64,000 bases of DNA from Arachnopeziza araneosa (taxonomy: Eukaryota; Ascomycota; Leotiomycetes; Helotiales; Arachnopezizaceae). Within the stretch, counting starts at the first letter, position 1. Each line of letters begins with the position of its first letter. The notes beneath the pieces are model-generated. The model was not told where the DNA came from. It worked only from the letters and a program-made list of their open reading frames with translations, and made no database searches. The DNA lies in NCBI GenBank assembly GCA_003988855.1, contig QYAI01000124.1, positions 68,625 to 132,624 on the forward strand, given 5' to 3'. Both the position numbers and the translations under genes were made by a program. Shown piece after piece: positions 1-11,573 of the stretch.

Positions 1-1481
1 TCATTGGAAAGACCATTGTTTGGTCTTAGCGAGAGTTCGATACCGTTGGAAACCCGGGGAGGGGTACCATCAGTGGCAAGGTGGACCATCCTAGATCTGC
101 AGATGAAGCCATGAGCTCATGCTGGGGCACATGCATAGTGATGGAGCAGTTGATCTCTCTGGAACAATCGGTGACAACACATCGTGCACCCTAGGAGCTG
201 GGTGTAAAAAAGTGCGATCCATGAAGAGGCATACAGAATATCATGCAAGAAGATCTCTTGCATGCATCTGAGAGACACTCTCAATGGTGGCTGGAAAGAG
301 CTGAGTTGACAACACGGTCAGCAAGATATTCCTTATTCTAGCAGCCGTAGAAACCGATCCTTCCATTATTGATCATGACCAACCTGTTAACCACCGGGGA
401 GTGGTTGGAATCTTGATATCCAAACCAAGTCCTGAAGAAAAAAGTCCGGGGTGCGAGTTGGCACGGATGTTGAAACCGAATTCAGAAAAAACTACATGCT
501 TGCTAAAACCTTGAGAATCGGCTCGAGCATGCCACTCGTTCCGGTTGGACGGATCAATCGAGGCCAAATGATGATGATAGAAGTATTGGATGAGAAGATT
601 CCACATGAGCGTCTTGATAACGGCCGAGAGCTTTTTCCCGGGTCCAACATTATCCCGTGCTCGATGTTGAGCGGATGCCCCATAATTCCATGAAAAACCC
701 TTCCAATTGCCCAAGTCCAAAACGGTGGCAACTTTCCTGAGCTGGGGAAAAATGCATAAGTATGCCATAACGTGATTGAAATGTCCTTGGTGTGCAGACG
801 CGAGCCGAAAGTATGCATGACCTTCGCCCAAATCACGGCGGAATTTTGTGTGCTGGCAACGACCACTTTCTCATCCATCCTATTAGGATGAGATGCATCT
901 TCCCTTGACCTTGTAATAGTTTGTGTTCCAGGCTGAGAGTGGGAAACGAGGCAATACTCTGAAGCTAGGAGAGGAAGTGATAGGAGGTTGCGGGCCGGCG
1001 AGGTGGGCGTAGGCCCCCAAACCCGATGTAGGTCTCGGTATGTGATAAACAAATTGTATGCGGTCGTGGACTGGTCTGCAGATGCAAACATAGCGGCCAG
1101 GTTCGAGGGATTTGTAAACAAAGGGGAATCGAAGCGGGGTCGAAGTTGAGAGATAGAGGTCGATTTCCTTGTGATCGAAGACCATCTTCTGAAGATAAAT
1201 AGGTCCTGATCACCCCTTTCTCTAGAGCTTTCAACATCAGCAAGTTTCACTTCAATCAACAACCCCAATCATCAATTGAAATCAAAACTACTCTCCCAAC
1301 TTCTACATACCTTGTCCAATTCCAAACACCTCAGCTTGCAAGCTTACAAGCTCCACCTTGAACACCCATACCTTCCCAAGTTCAGACATTCTTGAAACGA
1401 GTGAGTTCGACCTCCAGAACGGAGGCTAGAATCTTGGCCTACCCGCCTCATCAAGGTTGCTGACATCATGTGACCAGAATC
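1..1481. other. No gene supported (left edge)
   Basis: Several overlapping open frames occur on the minus strand between 373 and 1268, but none reads like a known family and no pair of them can be joined by convincing splice sites. The region may hold a decayed or partial gene or simply spacer. I call nothing here. Confidence 0.4.
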
Positions 1482-1853
1482 ATGTGCTTCTACGATGTCA
1501 TCATCATGGGCTGCAACTGCTGGAAGTGGAGCCACTTCAGACAGCACTGTGCCAAAGAATACCGCACTGGCGAGACTTGCGGGATTCGTTTGACCAACGA
1601 AACAACTCGTGAGGAATCAAAATGCAAGATCTGTAAAAAGATCGATTCCAAGGTCAAGGCCATTCACAAGGAGGAATCAAACATCGCCCGTTGGAAAAAG
1701 GAGCGTCACGGCCGAAGTGCTTCCATTGAGAAGTCGCAGGATATGATTCGAGGGCTCCAGCAAGACGTCATGGACCTTGAGCGGGAGAGAAACGACAAAT
1801 TGAACAATCTGAGCGGTTCAAGGAGTTCAATGGCCTCTGCCTCTTACTACTAG
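1482..1853 (+). CDS. Small Cys-rich conserved fungal protein, unknown function
   Basis: An uninterrupted 123-residue reading frame. The start at 1482 (MCFYDV) is chosen over an upstream in-frame ATG at 1470 because related fungal proteins, as I recall them, begin directly with such an MC-aromatic stretch. The N-terminal third is rich in Cys and aromatic residues (MGCNCWKWSHF, then HC, TGETCGIRL, CKICKKID), including a CxxC pair that could bind a metal. The second half is charged and helical (KKERHGRSASIEKSQDMIRG, then DLERERNDK), and the C-terminus is Ser-rich. No signal peptide or membrane segment is visible, so it is probably cytosolic or nuclear. Proteins of this build are common single-exon hypotheticals in Pezizomycotina; no biochemical role is known to me. 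Confidence 0.75.
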   Translation: MCFYDVIIMGCNCWKWSHFRQHCAKEYRTGETCGIRLTNETTREESKCKICKKIDSKVKAIHKEESNIARWKKERHGRSASIEKSQDMIRGLQQDVMDLERERNDKLNNLSGSRSSMASASYY

Positions 1854-2857
1854 TGAGTACCAATCGATTCCGGCGAAATCCATGAAAACGAGACTGACAA
1901 AGACTCAGATCAGCTGGTGATTAGTGCGGGTGGGTAAGGATATACACCTGGGGTTTCAGCTTTCAAGCTTTTCTCAATCATGACTTTTATTCCTTCTCTT
2001 CTGATCCATTTTTGGCTGTTTTTTTGGGGCGCTGGCGGAACGACAGGCTGAGGTTGAAGAAAAGGATATTCTGAGGGATTCAGGGTCGTAATAGTATGTA
2101 GCGTTGAAACACTTCAAAACAAGCCCTCCGTAGTTTTCCAACGGTGGAGAGAAAGGTCCAATAAGGTCCTTGTTGGCCTCTTGGTAGGTCGAATCATGTG
2201 AAGCGAGCGCTACCGCAAATTCTTCAGCGCTTCCGCTCCAAAACGCTTCTTTTGTTGTCGCATGCTGTCAGAGACCACAAAATAGTGGGTGAACCGGAAT
2301 CCGAAATCAGGCTCAGCGTGATAGAGAGGAGTGAGGGAGAATTGAGTCCAGACGACCTAGACATAGGTTGAGCCAAGCGCCGCGATCAATTTAGCCTTGA
2401 TGCATGCTGACTGGTATTGATGCGCTGTGTTGTGAGCACCTAAATCACGATCTGTGGGAATAGAGCAGAACGAGCAAGAAGAAAACTGGAAACGAGGAAA
2501 GAGGAGCAGCTTGCTTTATGAAATTGTGCGAAGGGGACATTGAAGAAGATACATTGTGAACGTGGCTGATCCTTAATGGACCTTTTGTGCAGCCTTGATG
2601 CAGAAGCATTGGAGCGATCTGATAGGCTCTCCCATTTCTCCCAACAGCCAGTGAGCAAGCGTTTTGACAAAGGAAATGCTTGAATGATACAACGCATAGT
2701 GGGCTACGGTTAGCTGGTCCAGTCAAATGTCAATAACTAGCAGACCATCCTGATGTATGCCGCGATATGAGGTCTCCAAGCCGGAGGGTATTGCATCCAC
2801 CACCAGCCGCCCGAACGCCGTGGAACCTAGATATGACAACAAATCTGGAATACGAGA
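1854..2857. other. Intergenic, nothing recognised
   Basis: Convergent 3' space between the small Cys-rich gene and the LAMTOR1-like gene. The short open frames at 2440-2726 on the minus strand have no protein-like composition and overlap each other in different frames. Confidence 0.4.
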
Positions 2858-3513
2858 TCAATCCAGGGCTGAATCTGCGTCTGAAAAGCCTCCCAGTAAG
2901 GGACCGATGCCCTCCGATTTGACAGGTGTCTGTCCCTTCATCTCCTCAACATCATCCTCGTCGGAGATCCAACCGTCTGATGGGTTTGGTACGCCCTCAG
3001 CTGGGAATCCACTGGAACCACGCAACGTATCAGAAGCTGACATTTTGGCCAGAACCTCCTGGTATCGGAGTAATTTGGCATCCTGGCCGGGAAAGAGAGT
3101 CGTCGAGGAGGGTGGGACAGCTTGTGGGACCATGGCGAAAATATCCACCAGATGACTGTGGGTAGAAAGATTAGCTGACAAGTCCTCTGTGGGGGAGGAG
3201 GGTGTTGTTCGTAGTGACAATCCTCGCTAGATGATTATCGGGCGTGCGCTATCTTACTTTGACGTTTGCGTGACGACTTTTAGCAAGGCTTCGTTCTCCC
3301 TCTGAACTTCTTGTGGGTCTGCCTGTATGACACCTGTGCTGCCGTCGGCGAAACTTCCATAGTGGGTTGAGTTCGGGTCGTCAAAGAGAAGTCTCGATTG
3401 TTCGTCCTGCGCCAAATCAGTATGCAACCTCTGGCACCTGAGAATTGCAGTTTTACCTCATCAGAATAGTCGCGATCCGGGTTTCGACCCAGGCAGGAAG
3501 AACACGCGCCCAT
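2858..3513 (-). CDS. LAMTOR1/Meh1-like lipid-anchored lysosomal/vacuolar adaptor
   Basis: A three-exon gene (3513-3457, 3406-3258, 3155-2858) giving 167 residues; the exons sum to whole codons. The first exon encodes MGACSSCLGR: Gly2 is placed for N-myristoylation, with Cys4 and Cys7 for palmitoylation, the classical anchor of LAMTOR1/p18 and yeast Meh1. Exon 2 (DEQSRLLFDDPNSTHYGSF) and exon 3 (NHLVDIFAM) carry the conserved acidic-LL segment and the helix seen in fungal members. The C-terminal 40 residues are acidic and likely disordered. By family knowledge the protein tethers the Ragulator/EGO complex to the vacuole for Rag-GTPase and TORC1 signalling. Intron 1 has a GTAAAA donor and CAG acceptor; intron 2 has a GTAAGA donor and a CAG acceptor. 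The family assignment rests on the anchor plus these motifs. Confidence 0.8.
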
Positions 3514-4408
3514 GTTTGCAGCAAAGCAGAGAGGCTCCCAGCCAACAACACACCAAGCAAACCCGACGCACCAAGGGCTGCTTATGGGCCAGCAAGCATG
3601 AGGGAGGGGAGGAGGAGGCTGCGGTATCGGAGGGATTGGCCGAGTTACCTATCGAATGCAAGGTCGAGAAGGGCAAAAGGGTGCTGAATCATTGTTGTCC
3701 CTTTGCTTGTTGCGAGGGGGAAGAAGATGAAGATGGAACTTCAACTCAGTTGGCGATGTGGGCACGAGCTCCAAAAATTTACCTGCCTAAAAGGGAAAGG
3801 CGCAGAAAATGGATGAGTATCGTCTCCCAAGTAACCTCACCACCACCTTACCTGCAACACGACAGCTATGATTGAAGCAGGAAGACATCTCGTGTTTATT
3901 GCCATCTCGCACATTCATGGTTTTGGATTCTCTAGCTCGTGTGGAACTAGTTCTACTTCCATTTAGATCCCTTTTCATCCCTCATCAATTACCACCAAGA
4001 CGAGCCTTTTCATAATTTTGCTGCAGAAGACAGTGTCTCTCGATCAAGATCAATCTTTCCTACGTCCTACCGCTGTAGAGCTTTATCTCTCTGTGAAATA
4101 TCTCATCACGGCTCATTTTTCCTCAAACTCTCATTCCACAATGTCCCATGAACCACCTCAATTATGCGCTGCAAGGGACAACACCAGGACTCCGAATAGC
4201 AACTCCTTCCTCGTGTCTATAATCTACTCCTCTACATTCCATTTGATCTCCTTCAATATTCTGGACTTGAATGGTATGCACTTTCCTCAAGTATTCTGCG
4301 TTATAAGAGCGGCTTCCATTGCTCGGTCGTATGGGTTTTGTATCATCAACTTCTTTCTATCTATTATCCGTCGTTTCCTCAATCACCTGAGTATTCATAT
4401 TTCGCAAA
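3514..4408. other. Divergent intergenic region with likely 5' leader
   Basis: Lies between the start of the minus-strand LAMTOR1-like gene and the plus-strand secreted-protein gene, so both promoters should be here. A pyrimidine-rich, ATG-containing stretch from about 4018 to 4408 looks like the 5' leader of the downstream gene. The open frames inside it are not protein-like. Confidence 0.4.
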
Positions 4409-5521
4409 ATGCGCTCCAAATTCCTCCTCGCAAGTAAGATTGTGCTTGCTTTCTCAGTTCTCGCCACAGCTAAACCAGTCCTCCATGACGGCCTCTCAGA
4501 GAGGCAAATCGTCTGTCCAGCTTCATGTTTGATGACCTCCACTGTGACGATCACGGCCTTGCCAATCTTGACTACAATGACAGGATTGTCATCTGTCTCA
4601 ATCTCTCAACCCCAGTCTTTGAGCTCTTCGACGACAAGTGTTTTCAACCCCACAACTTCTACATCTACAAGCACTTTCGAGGAGACAGAAACCGTCACGG
4701 AATCGGCTGGCTTTTTGACAAGTACAATCAACACTCAAAATCAACCATCTGTACTCGAATCGGTCGCCCCAAACTCTGTAATCAGTGCTGGTCCATCACT
4801 GTCTCTCACTGCGTCCATCACCACAACTCAACCACCAGCGCATTGCGACCACAACAATTGCCTCCGACATTTCATCCGGCATCCAGCAGCTACAACCTTT
4901 TGTCAGACATATACCCAAACAATCAACACTGCCACAACTGGCCTGCCGGATCTCGTGTCTCAGTGCCACTATGATCCGACTCGTATCTCCGCCGCCTGTT
5001 CCTGTCTCCTAACACGCTCCACAGGCAGTACCACTTCCACTATCAGCAGCTCTCCTTCTCTCAGCTCATCTCCAATAATAACGACACCAGTGCCAACAAC
5101 CCAGGGCCTCACCCTTGCCCCCCTCGCAACCTGCTACCAAGACAACTGCCTTCGCCAATTCCTCCAATCGCCAACCCCAGTTGTCTCCTTCTGTTCCAAT
5201 TACACGGCCTCCTCCAACACAGTCTCCCTTGCCACCATCTCTCTGAACACTACATCCGTCGCCACCCTCCCCTCTTACGCATCCATGTGCACTGGCGGCC
5301 CAAGTCAACTATCAAGCGCTTGTTCCTGTGTTTATTCCGTTACATCGGGGTCGTGTACAGCAAGCATGGTGTTGATGACACAGACGAGTACTGTCACTGT
5401 GCTTCTTACGGGGAGTGAAAGTGCGAGTGGTGCGGCGAGCTCAGCTCTCATCTCAAGCACTGCTTCACTCTCGACTTTGACAGATTCTTCGACAACAACT
5501 TCTTCCTCATCTGCTCCTTAG
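4409..5521 (+). CDS. Secreted Ser/Thr-rich protein with a duplicated Cys module
   Basis: A single open frame of 370 residues. Residues 1-21 form a signal peptide (KIVLAFSVLATA then KP), followed by a likely Kex2-type site (SERQ). Long Ser/Thr stretches suggest heavy O-glycosylation and a cell-wall or extracellular location. Two related Cys modules are visible: one begins CDHNNCLRHFIRHP and ends ISAACSCLL (about residues 146-203), the other begins CYQDNCLRQFLQSP and ends LSSACSCVYS (about 241-312). Both share the plan C-x4-C-L-R, a central FC, a Leu-Pro then a Cys, and a final ACSC. Such modules recur in ascomycete surface proteins of unknown role. The C-terminus is Ser/Thr-rich without an obvious GPI hydrophobic tail. 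The ATG at 4409 is chosen because it directly precedes the signal peptide. Confidence 0.8.
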   Translation: MRSKFLLASKIVLAFSVLATAKPVLHDGLSERQIVCPASCLMTSTVTITALPILTTMTGLSSVSISQPQSLSSSTTSVFNPTTSTSTSTFEETETVTESAGFLTSTINTQNQPSVLESVAPNSVISAGPSLSLTASITTTQPPAHCDHNNCLRHFIRHPAATTFCQTYTQTINTATTGLPDLVSQCHYDPTRISAACSCLLTRSTGSTTSTISSSPSLSSSPIITTPVPTTQGLTLAPLATCYQDNCLRQFLQSPTPVVSFCSNYTASSNTVSLATISLNTTSVATLPSYASMCTGGPSQLSSACSCVYSVTSGSCTASMVLMTQTSTVTVLLTGSESASGAASSALISSTASLSTLTDSSTTTSSSSAP

Positions 5522-6645
5522 GCAGTCAAGATCACTATTTTCTTTGACTTGAGACGACGCTATGTGAAGATAGGGCGATATTTATATTCCATTCTCTTGC
5601 TCGATTGGTTGTGGTAATGTAGTTCATTTCTTGGAGAGATAGACGAGGAGGACACGAAGACAGGGCGAAGCATGGCATATACCGCAAGTCTACTAGAATA
5701 GATCAATCATCCACCCACGCAAAACCTCCAGAATGAACTTTTATCTTAGACACGCGCTGTATCTATTCATCTCGTCATCTACTGTTGTCATCGATGCATC
5801 TTGTCTACAAAACTCGCTAATCCTCAGCGCAAATGCAACTCCAGAAAGTGCTCGACGTAGAATACCGCCAAGGTGAAAGAACCATCCCACATTTCCATCA
5901 AGAACAGATCCCCATTTCTCGCCTTTTTGCACAGAACTCATCGGAAAAGTCCTTTCTCAGCCCGCTCTCTCTTGGTCACGAGAAAGTTTTCGAGTCCCCA
6001 TCTCTAGCTCTCGCACCTCTCTTTCAATGTTACGTCAGGCGGCTGTCACGAGACCTGTTCTAGGTACGCAAGGACTCGTTCATTCCTGCAGTATCGATAT
6101 CACTCTAGTGAGCAGATATCGGTGAGGCTCTGTTCTTCGGCTTCTCGTTCGTCCTGACGCACCGTCGCTTGATCGGGCCAGAGCTTACAACCTCGACCCC
6201 CGTCAAGTTGGGATTTCTTCGACTCCTTGCGCTATCACAGGCCCATCTCAGTTCACCGTCTTGATATTCTTCTCGGCCTATTTGATGACAGTATTAACGG
6301 TACGAGAAGCGGAAGTAACGTAGGAAAAGGGAAACGCGAATCTAATTATCAGTTCAAGCTGCATCGATCGGAAAGTGACAGAGGTTAGAAAGACAATCAT
6401 ATCACATCACTTAGCACTAAGCATTGGAGAAACAAGTACGAGCTCAACCAGAGCAATAAACTCCATTTAACGCCACCTTTAAATACCAAAAAATCCCAAG
6501 TCGCTCAAATGCACAGGATCGGTATAGCGCCATTCAGGCCTAGCGGATCAGGCTGTTAAATGACTTTTCTATGGTACAACAATGTCTGCCTCCCGAGGAA
6601 TTCTCTCTCAAGTCATCAATCATGAACCTCTTCTCCCTCCATCAA
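5522..6645. other. Convergent intergenic, nothing recognised
   Basis: 3' flanks of the secreted-protein gene (plus) and the KCH gene (minus). Only short frames without protein character are present. Confidence 0.4.
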
Positions 6646-8817
6646 CTACCGTCGATACCCGTTTGCTGGACTATTTGGACCTCGAAAGCTGGGGCTTTGC
6701 GCATTGCCACCATTATAAGGAGCAGGAGAAGCAAGTCTCGCTGGGCCACCACCGTTACGAATAGCATCAAGACGATTGCTGTTTCCCGTGGCTGGTCTCA
6801 TGGGTCCTGGACCCGCAGCAGAGCGACTGTTAGAAGCAGTTCCAGGACGAGGCATTGGTGGTGCGTTACTGGTATTGAAGTAATCACCTCCTTGTGGTGG
6901 GCCACGAGGTCCGGGATCCGTTAGGTTGCGGTATGGCTGGTTAGGGTTTGAATTGGGATTTTGAGATGTAGGTGAGGAGGGGTTCGCGGACGAAGTAGAA
7001 CGGATATTTGGATTGTATGCTTGATAGCCACCACCAGGGGATCTTATCGATGGGGAAGCTAGTGCTGATGATTGAGGAGGTGAGTTGCCTGAGGTGTAGT
7101 AATCATCAACAGGATCTGAGCTTTCATTACCATAAGAACTTTCGTTTCCGTAAGCAGATCCAGGATAAGGTGCTGGTGTACGACGACCCATGGATGGCGC
7201 AGGACCAGCTGGGGTGTTCGATCTCATCTCTGACATGTCAAAAGGTGTACGACGGCCAACGCTTGGAGCTGGGCCAGGACCGGCGGGTGTGTTTGACCTA
7301 TTTGGTCCATAAGGATTGAAAGGCCCTCTTGGACCAGCGCTGGGAGGGGAGTTGCCATCCGCGTAAGAAACTGGAGAAGCAGTATATCCTCTGTCTCCAA
7401 AGGCAGATGGCATACGTGGTGGAACTCCTCCAGGGGTTCGAGACCAGTTGCTGTTGGTTGTACCTGATGTTCCGGTGCGCTGTAATGGTGCTGGGAATCC
7501 ATTGGTATCAAGGGGGGGAAGAGATGGAGCAGGTGATGTTGGTCTTTCATATCCTATTCCTGACGCATTGCTAATGAGTGGTGCGTTGGAACCAAAGGAG
7601 GTTGTCGAGGTGTTGGTAAAGTTTCTCCCTGGAACTGGACGCTTCTCAAGGGCATCGAGCTCAAAGGTGCTTGGAGTGCCTGGCCTGCTTGAATACAGTG
7701 GAAGAGTAGCCATGGTATCGTTGCGGTTAAGCATGGGCATCTGAGGCAGCTTATCGTCATTTGGTCTGGGATCGAACAGCGTAGGTAGAGTAGCTTGACG
7801 ACCAGAAGGCTTCTCTCCCTTCTTGATTGCTTTCGCATCAGCTTTCATACGTCTCCTCTCCTCGTCTTCAATTGCCTTGTTGACCTTGACCGACACAATC
7901 TTGCTCAATCGCTGATTGACTTTTCGTTCGCAATATCCCGACAATCCCCCATCCGCGTTGGGAATATAATGCCAAAGGAAAAGGATGTAGAAGAGCATAG
8001 CAAGCAGCAGGGAGAGAGCGCCAAAGACCCAGACGACGAGAGTGAACATCATGCCGGATAGAATGACTGCTTGCTGATGCTCTTTCTCAGCGAGGATCCC
8101 AATGTTCTTGAAGAACCCAAGCAGAGTGGATCCCGCGTTAGAGGCGGTCGGATCAAGCTGAGCTCTGAGGACGGAGTACAGAGTTAAGGCATTGATGACC
8201 TGTCGCGGCCCTTGGCAGAAGATGATTCGAATCCAGGCTATCAAGATCAGCAATGGTAGCGGGTGGTAGAATAGAACTTACACTGAAACGAGAAATATGT
8301 GAACAGTGCAACATATTCTGCGCCTTTCTTGGATTTTGTCAATTCTGCAAAGACCAGAAAACGTCTCCATCCACGAGCCTTGCCAAGTCTGATACTTTGA
8401 AGTCTGACAGCTAGAGAGTCGAGGAAACTCTCAGCAACAGCACCTCTCTTTATGACCCTTGCTGCGCGAAGGTGTTCGAAAGCCAAATTGACCCATGAAG
8501 CAATGATACAAGCAGAGAAGATCCACTTAGAGACATCGAGAGGAATGAATGGTTTGACTTCGCTAGACCACTTATTAAAGGCGAGCAGATTGACAGCCGT
8601 GAATGTATCGACGCCATAGACAGCCACCGAGATGATCAGGGAGATCCACAGATAGGCGTATGCGAAAGGATTGAGACAAGAATCGGATTTGAAATCATTA
8701 AGACTCTGCGAATCATCAGCATCACTCGGGAGCGATTGGATCATTACCCACAATAAATTCCCATTTCTGCTCCGGTCGGATATCGATCTCCTTTACTCTG
8801 CCTGAACAACAATCCAT
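6646..8817 (-). CDS. KCH-family low-affinity potassium transporter
   Basis: Three exons (8817-8752, 8705-8282, 8237-6646) give 693 residues and sum to whole codons. The N-terminus, MDCCSGRVKEIDIRPEQKW, and the following membrane core (SLNDFKSDSCLNPF, then FAYAYLWISLIISVAVYGVD, then GWRRFLVFAELTKSKKGAEY, then SWIRIIFCQGPRQVINALTL) match fungal Kch1/Prm6-type proteins, which mediate low-affinity K+ influx at the plasma membrane. Four or so membrane segments lie in the first 260 residues, the last around FTLVVWVFGALSLLLAMLFY. The remaining 400 residues are a Pro/Ser/Asn-rich disordered tail with repeated NTPAGP and GRRTP motifs, likely a regulatory cytosolic tail. Intron 1 uses a non-optimal GTGGGT donor and is only 46 nt; intron 2 (GTAAGT, branch TGCTGAT, TAG) is textbook. 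The very 5' exon boundary is therefore the least certain part. Confidence 0.88.
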
Positions 8818-11009
8818 TGTGTAGATGGAGGTATTAAAATTGTAGGGAATCTGGCACTGCCAGAGCGATGAGCAGCCTGGCTAGAATTGAAGGCGTCGAA
8901 GGAGTGGCTGGTGGCTGGTATGTATCGTGAATCAATCACGCACTCGTCGTTTCCGCCTGCGGTGTATTCGACTGTGCGGACTGAAGGTGGGGAGGAGAAC
9001 TATCTATCGTAATGATTGAAGTGAAATGGGGAGAAAAGAGTGTGGTGGTGGTGGTGGTGGTGGTATGCAGACGTCTGCTATTGTCAGACCTGAGAATAGC
9101 TCGCTTGCTATTGTTGGACTCGCCAGCACATTGTTGACCTCTGCTGTGGTGATACAACGGCCACTCTGTTGGGTATGCAGTGAATGGGAGAGTCTCGTCT
9201 GCGACCGGTCGTCGTCCCTCTGGTTTTCAAGCGCGCGCGTTTGATCGCTGGTGTCGCAGGACAGAGTCGGAGTCGGATGCTCGGTCGCTCTCTTCAATGC
9301 GCGGGTGGAAGCAAAGGAATGTGGGTAGCAAGGCCAAGAGAAGAATGATGGGAATGGTGGCTTCGTTCGCTGTGGTTGTCTTCTTCTTGTCGCTGCGAGC
9401 AAGAGTCGAAATGAGGGTGGTCTCTGTTGAGAGAGGGAGAGAGTTGGGATGATTGCTGGTGTCGACTCCGTCGCTGCCCCTTTGCGCTCCTGCGGCGGAT
9501 AAGGTGTCAGAGACGGAAGGGGCAGCAGCTCCGGGGCGGTGATTGGTGGGCCAGGTAAGATTGTTCCTGACTTAGCCCGAATAGGCAGGATCAGAGAGTC
9601 CGAGCTGCCAGGGTAGGAGCGAGTACGAACGCCGAATGAGCGTTTCATGGCGCCTCCCGTTCTGCCTTGCATGAAGCCAATCACTGACTGGATAACTGAT
9701 TTTGTGCCATGGCTTATGCCTGCATAAATACTGCACAAGCTTATCCAACTGCGTGGGATTTCACAACTTGAAACATCTCTGCCACCCAAAGTAAGTTGTT
9801 GGTTAAACATAACTTGCTTACTTATCCAACCACCACCTCAGACTTTGATCGTGTCGCACAATCTTCAGCTTCCCACCATTGAAACATTTGTCCTCCGGTT
9901 CGAGAAACAATCTTCACATTCCACTCCGACTTCAAACACCCCCCCACCAAGCATGACATTCCAACCCATTCACCAACCCTACCGTCAATCTTATCGCTCA
10001 ATGTGAAACACCGCCGCAGGTATGAAGAATGGACATACTTTTAGAATTCTTCTTGCACTACAAGCAACGATTTGTTTACGTACATCTCGTCGTGACATAC
10101 TTGAAAAGATGTGAATGTTGAGTCGTACTTGGTATCAATAAATCATCCTCAATCGGAGGTAGTTCTGTCCGATGAAGCGAGTAGAAGTAGATTCATGCCT
10201 CAAAACATGAATAGAACGAACACAACCCTTCGAAGCAGAAAAGTCTCCACGATCTGGAAATGGTTCCACTAGTCGTGTCTTTTTCGGGAGAACAATTCTG
10301 GCCTGGCGTAAGATTCTTCGTTTCAATCCATACCAGCCCCAAAAACATTCATATATTTACAGCTCCCCAACATCATCTGTAGCCTTTGTCCTCGCTTTCA
10401 ATTCTCTGATTTTTCACTTGGGTCACTCACTAACCCGTGAGCCTCGAGGCGCCTCAAATGTCACGACCCAGTTGACATAAATGCGTTTTCGTTTACACAA
10501 AGCTCTCAAGCTGATGCGAATATTAGATATACTTCCCGCATTAGGGATCATGACGAAGGACTATAATCCACATGAAATTTAAAGTACATCTATGACTCTT
10601 AAATCATCTCATTAAGAAGCCTAGGGCTTCCTCTTAAGAGAGTATCCTCTCACTCTTAACAAGCTAGTCAGCTCCCTGAGAAGATCAAGTATGTTTACAG
10701 TGGACAAATTAAAGATTTTTTTTGGGGAAAGTGGAAATGATGAGGTTGTGGTGTATTGATCGAGAAAATTCCTACATCTTATGGCTGCTAAGAATAGCGC
10801 AATAAACAAAGCGGAACACGTTTACATACACAGGTTATAAAAGACAATTTAGCGTTTGTTATGTTGAATTAGCCAGCAGAAGAAAAATCAATAAGGCAAA
10901 ATCAGGGGCAGAAATGGAGGTCTAGAGCCTCTGGTATTTTTTCTCCTTTCATTCGAACCCACTCTACTAGAATTCAGTCTTAATCATGACTATGGATGCC
11001 AACATTAAA
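8818..11009. other. Long intergenic region with a GGT microsatellite
   Basis: Over 2 kb without a supported gene. A (GGT)n tract lies near 9041-9064. A 268-codon minus-strand frame at 9004-9810 is low in complexity (Pro/Arg/Ser-rich) and more likely marks the GC-rich 5' leader and promoter of the KCH gene. From 10330 to 10980 the DNA is AT-rich with nothing recognised. Confidence 0.4.
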
Positions 11010-11573
11010 TCACTTCTTCTCTAAACTATCCAACCACTTCTCCGCACCCACCACCTCTCCCCTCTTGGCAAAAATCTCCTCCACCAGCAGCTTATGCATA
11101 GCCTCCTTCCTATCCAAGCACAGATCCTCCAAGACCACAATCTCAAAGTCCCGATCGAACGCATCACAGACGGTGCTCAGGACCACACCTCCCGTCGCCA
11201 CACCGGCCATGACCAATTTCGTCACCCCCAGACTTCGCAAGATGACATCGAGCCCGCTGCCGACAAAGGCACTCACCCGCTTCTTCTCCACGACGATGTC
11301 GCCGGGGATGGGCGCGATGGAGGCATCGATGGCCGTGTCCTCTGCTCCGGCGACGAACTTGTTGGCTTTGGCTCCACGGCTGAAGATCGCGTTGCGGGGG
11401 GAGATTTCGGGGTGGCCCGGGCGGAAGGATACTACGACGTAGATGATAGGGATGGAGTGCGTGCGTGCCGTGGTGATGGTTTTAGCGACGAGAGGGAGGT
11501 AAGTCTCGGGAAGGGCGATTTGGGTGAGGTTCCCGACTTGGAGGTCCATGATTAGGAGGGCGGTTGAGGGCAT
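11010..11573 (-). CDS. Isochorismatase-family hydrolase lacking the usual Cys
   Basis: An intron-free 187-residue frame, the usual length of the family. The fold signature is clear: the first strand ALLIMDLQVGN carries the catalytic Asp at position 10, VVEKKRVSAF carries the catalytic Lys, and a cis-peptide/nucleophile region reads GVATGGVVLSTVCDAFDRDF. In canonical members the nucleophile Cys sits three residues after the Thr (T-x-x-C-V-x-x-T); here that position is Val. A Cys does occur five residues later, but it is out of register. Proteins with this GVVLST variant form a recognised subgroup, and their activity is uncertain. A cytosolic soluble protein. The start MPSTALLIMDLQ sits at the normal distance from the Asp. 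No signal peptide. Confidence 0.88.
   Translation of the reverse strand: MPSTALLIMDLQVGNLTQIALPETYLPLVAKTITTARTHSIPIIYVVVSFRPGHPEISPRNAIFSRGAKANKFVAGAEDTAIDASIAPIPGDIVVEKKRVSAFVGSGLDVILRSLGVTKLVMAGVATGGVVLSTVCDAFDRDFEIVVLEDLCLDRKEAMHKLLVEEIFAKRGEVVGAEKWLDSLEKK

Noticed and set aside
373..1268. Overlapping minus-strand frames of 152 and 258 codons
   Set aside because: No recognisable family, no signal peptide or domain pattern, and no splice sites joining them into a sensible protein.
4018..4437. 139-codon plus-strand frame
   Set aside because: Lies in the leader of the secreted-protein gene, overlaps its start in another frame and has no domain character.
9004..9810. 268-codon minus-strand frame
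   Set aside because: Low-complexity Pro/Arg/Ser composition, includes the translated GGT microsatellite, and sits where the KCH promoter and leader are expected.
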